A DNA stretch of 38,896 bases from a virus: positions 1-38,896 of the IMG/VR virus record IMGVR_UViG_3300037480_000054; one strand, given 5' to 3'. Of this stretch, positions 37,801 through 38,896 are shown piece after piece (positions within the stretch are counted from its first letter, which is position 1; every line of letters begins with the position of its first letter). The translations under genes were made by a program, and so were the position numbers. The notes beneath the pieces were generated by a model that made no database searches, was not told the DNA's origin, and worked only from the letters and a program-made list of their open reading frames with translations.

Positions 37801-38896
37801 AAGGTTCTGAATTGAGTATTAGAAATAATACTGGTGAACAATTGGATACCAATATACAAAGCACAGAAGGAGTATTAAATAGAGAAAGTATTACGCAAGA
37901 GAATATGGAATCTATTAGAGATACTATTGAAGATGCTGATAACCTCCTTAATAATAGACGAAGTGAGCGAACTTCAAGACGTAACGTTGATATCATAGAA
38001 AAGATGAATGACGCCTTACAGTCAGAATCTGTAACAACTGAAACTAAAGTTAAGGACTTGCCTCGTCTTGGATTTAATGATTTATTCAATGCTATAAATA
38101 ATAGAAACCTTGGGCACAAAGACCCTGTTCAAATACGCAACATACCTAATATGACTATGGCAGACGTTGTAGACAGAGTATATACTGCTCAACAGGGGTT
38201 GTTGGCCAATGAAAGATTGATAGAGGTTGGAGAAAAACTAGCAGATGTCACGGACGAGTCCCCAGAAGAATTAGATGAAAGAATAACTAGTGAGATTGGT
38301 CCTAGGAGTGTCAACTTAAACAAGTTCGAGAGACTTGTAGAATACCAAAAAGCACTCGTCAATAAACTTAAGAGGCATTACAGACCAGATGTCATCGATA
38401 ATGTAATCTCTCCTCATCTAGTAGATAGTTTGCAGTCTATTAGTAGTCTAATGAAAAAGACTTTTCCAAAGACTGGCGACAAAACTATATCAACTAATGC
38501 ACAGGTTAAACTAATAATGCAGAATAAAGATGTTCTATTCGATTCTATTTTAAATATCGCCACGTTAAGTGCTAATAGAGTTGCAGGGACGGTGGGGAGC
38601 AAGACTGTTACCGTCGAAGACCTAGAAAATCAAATTAAAGTATTGGACAGAGGACCAGTCAATGAGCAGATGATACCTAAAGATAAATTAGGAATAGCCG
38701 CAAAGCCTTGGAATGCGTTGACTAGATTTTTCGGAGGAGCACTCACAACTCAAAGTGTTAAACCAGAATACCTCGCTAGAACTTTAGGAGGTCGTGATTT
38801 TAGGGGTCCTATTTATAATATTTTAGGTATGGGATTTACAGATGGACGAGCGACAGCAAATGATGTGATTATGGATGTCACTAATGATTTTACCAA
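34875..38896 (+). CDS. Giant internal virion/ejection protein, N-terminal part
   Basis: The gene starts at ATG 34875 behind AAGGATTAACCA and is open to the window end; it continues in frame at base 1 and stops at 2516, giving 2136 residues. This part has a basic N-terminus (FRKRTTVNRLPEPEKTK), Pro-rich spacers, hydrophobic glycine-rich helices near nt 35800-35860 (AIPYVIEFVATGGGAAVGKG) and 36516-36585 (ELAAVSVPGLIFASAGGMGG), two acidic stretches (nt 36834-36925 and 37695-37765) and long helical tracts. The plan of hydrophobic patches in a very long helical chain resembles large podoviral ejection proteins such as T7 gp16, but no lysozyme or transglycosylase motif was seen. Confidence 0.8.
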   Translation, partial: MGIFDNIFRKRTTVNRLPEPEKTKAKVEEGIFAGVKDKKKKKMEVQIGLFENILGDANDLYRVDKNNTDEGMFKETTPDKQPLPGDIGKLKIVEGTFADVFAQNANRKPQGPPRPPEETGILPTSVFPTSTEESQQPKEIYNPAKIKKERTTTPMTGSGFFMGGIPDIGGFKAKRRAAGFKPVSNAKADEIISEQDKHYAKAEAERVRKSGIPLDYKGETLRKESLTDWMPYFSSAIEVVEDTDFIKAQNFLSKYKKPEREDYSNINDYLNARDEHLKHVNYKKDYTSNVAREANRTTGGKAIFAIKNAIPYVIEFVATGGGAAVGKGLTNKLIRKGGKKLLRKEIQEEIFEKSAKTALLEGLEAKGKRAGVKAFTKQLGIQAPGTAVGALTQTVFNPLRVAVNALDAATTVDEKGEVTIGDPKVVEGFFVTAIDMFSERTGQAALALPSAAIKGALGKTVAITPGLSKLVGKMDKFFFKWKLKNPNGTGKAFANALRKAGINNIFEESVEERIGGAITAAAGFTDSNKGFIGRTLEGSIPHSLDDVLVELAAVSVPGLIFASAGGMGGIVPKKPSYTTRLNEETTTEDIDKAQQLIKEGWEESGFKVNSKYNKEDNSIRTVVTGMTNEGVEDLEQKAKDKGVTIQEYVKEKQEAPAAPEVIEEAVLETTEEAVTEEVVEEEVSPVGTIELAKSNLDTARENINVDLPEGPINKDFLNEETIPQLIDRTDLVIDDIKKDDVQGNKTEVIDTLTRDNQALSNIKQLVDQTPAINYTSTLKDSIRVMLGEGGEPVSDETVKEVFQQIKEETSSEGDPFVGLVQSILDRYNSTFTNTDMTEEQKDDAILNANLQDVANSAQEKVNEGLLENSMQDIVSSVENTRGLVPLSVQKEIDDLTENLISGPKNVEFVRTFIDDYQALLDKATAPEPTVDFPLTLDDVIEEPEVEDVVEKEEPVVTEPEETLESKINKLDKSLEKGSELSIRNNTGEQLDTNIQSTEGVLNRESITQENMESIRDTIEDADNLLNNRRSERTSRRNVDIIEKMNDALQSESVTTETKVKDLPRLGFNDLFNAINNRNLGHKDPVQIRNIPNMTMADVVDRVYTAQQGLLANERLIEVGEKLADVTDESPEELDERITSEIGPRSVNLNKFERLVEYQKALVNKLKRHYRPDVIDNVISPHLVDSLQSISSLMKKTFPKTGDKTISTNAQVKLIMQNKDVLFDSILNIATLSANRVAGTVGSKTVTVEDLENQIKVLDRGPVNEQMIPKDKLGIAAKPWNALTRFFGGALTTQSVKPEYLARTLGGRDFRGPIYNILGMGFTDGRATANDVIMDVTNDFT
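38770..38896. repeat. Terminal overlap, right copy
   Basis: Exact copy of bases 1-127. The giant gene's frame runs through it (the ATG at 60 corresponds to 38829, in frame with 34875), which shows that the two ends join to close the genome. Confidence 0.95.

Noticed and set aside
1-38896. CRISPR array, insertion sequence, integrase or attachment site
   Set aside because: No regular spacer array, transposase, recombinase motif or tRNA-end duplication was seen; the only spaced repeats are the three iterons and the promoter blocks.

Overview
The window is a complete, circularly permuted genome of a tailed phage with short-tail (podovirus, P22-like) architecture. The first 127 bases (1-127) recur exactly as the last 127 (38770-38896), so the molecule closes into a circle or circularly permuted unit of about 38,769 bp, and the overlap is most simply an assembly artefact. 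The DNA is AT-rich. Genes are packed tightly, many joined by TAATG stop/start overlaps, with clear AGGAG-type ribosome sites and good sigma70-type promoters. The host is a low-GC bacterium. A putative lipoprotein hints at a Gram-negative host, but the sequence does not name it.

The layout is bipolar. From the divergent control region at about 13992-14389, an early block runs leftward (minus strand) to about 3280 and a late block runs rightward (plus strand) from 14390, through the window end, to about 3085. The early block holds many small unknown proteins, a ribbon-helix-helix protein, three sigma-factor-like proteins (3568-3927, 6814-7398, 11775-12527), a RuvC-like resolvase, a PD-(D/E)XK-like nuclease, an HNH nuclease, a methyltransferase, a SEC-C protein and a bizarre tRNA-like RNA. 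At 11165-11774 lies a plasmid-style origin: three iterons beside an AT-rich stretch, next to a winged-helix protein that is the best replication-initiator candidate. No DNA polymerase, helicase, primase, RNA polymerase, integrase or partition gene is seen, so replication and core transcription must be borrowed from the host.

The late block encodes terminase (small candidate and large subunit), a HicB-like protein, a lipoprotein/membrane protein, a tRNA-Gly-like gene, a small beta protein, portal, scaffold, N4-gp56-type capsid, head-completion proteins, a tail-collar-domain fibre, a nozzle-like protein, a 1543-residue fibre, an endonuclease VII-like intruder, two ejection-type proteins and a 2136-residue giant protein that crosses the contig ends and finishes in a Ser/Arg/Gly/Lys tail. 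Two small membrane proteins follow, then a terminator. No endolysin is recognisable.

Control logic: consensus host promoters (TTGTAA-17-TATAAT at 14086-14114, TTGATT-17-TATAAT at 12568-12596, TTGACA-17-TATAAT at 8455-8483 and a relative at 8917-8945) drive the early genes. Four copies of a different, contiguous 19-bp element, consensus ATTGTATCTAYACTAYGTA, stand before late units (14342, 17347, 20794, 32623). With three sigma-like proteins and no phage RNA polymerase, the simplest model is that one or more phage sigma factors redirect host polymerase to these late elements. The most unusual items are this multi-sigma circuit, the iteron origin on a podovirus, the 127-nt tRNA-like RNA with D and T arms but no normal anticodon arm, and the tRNA-Gly with an abnormal elbow.
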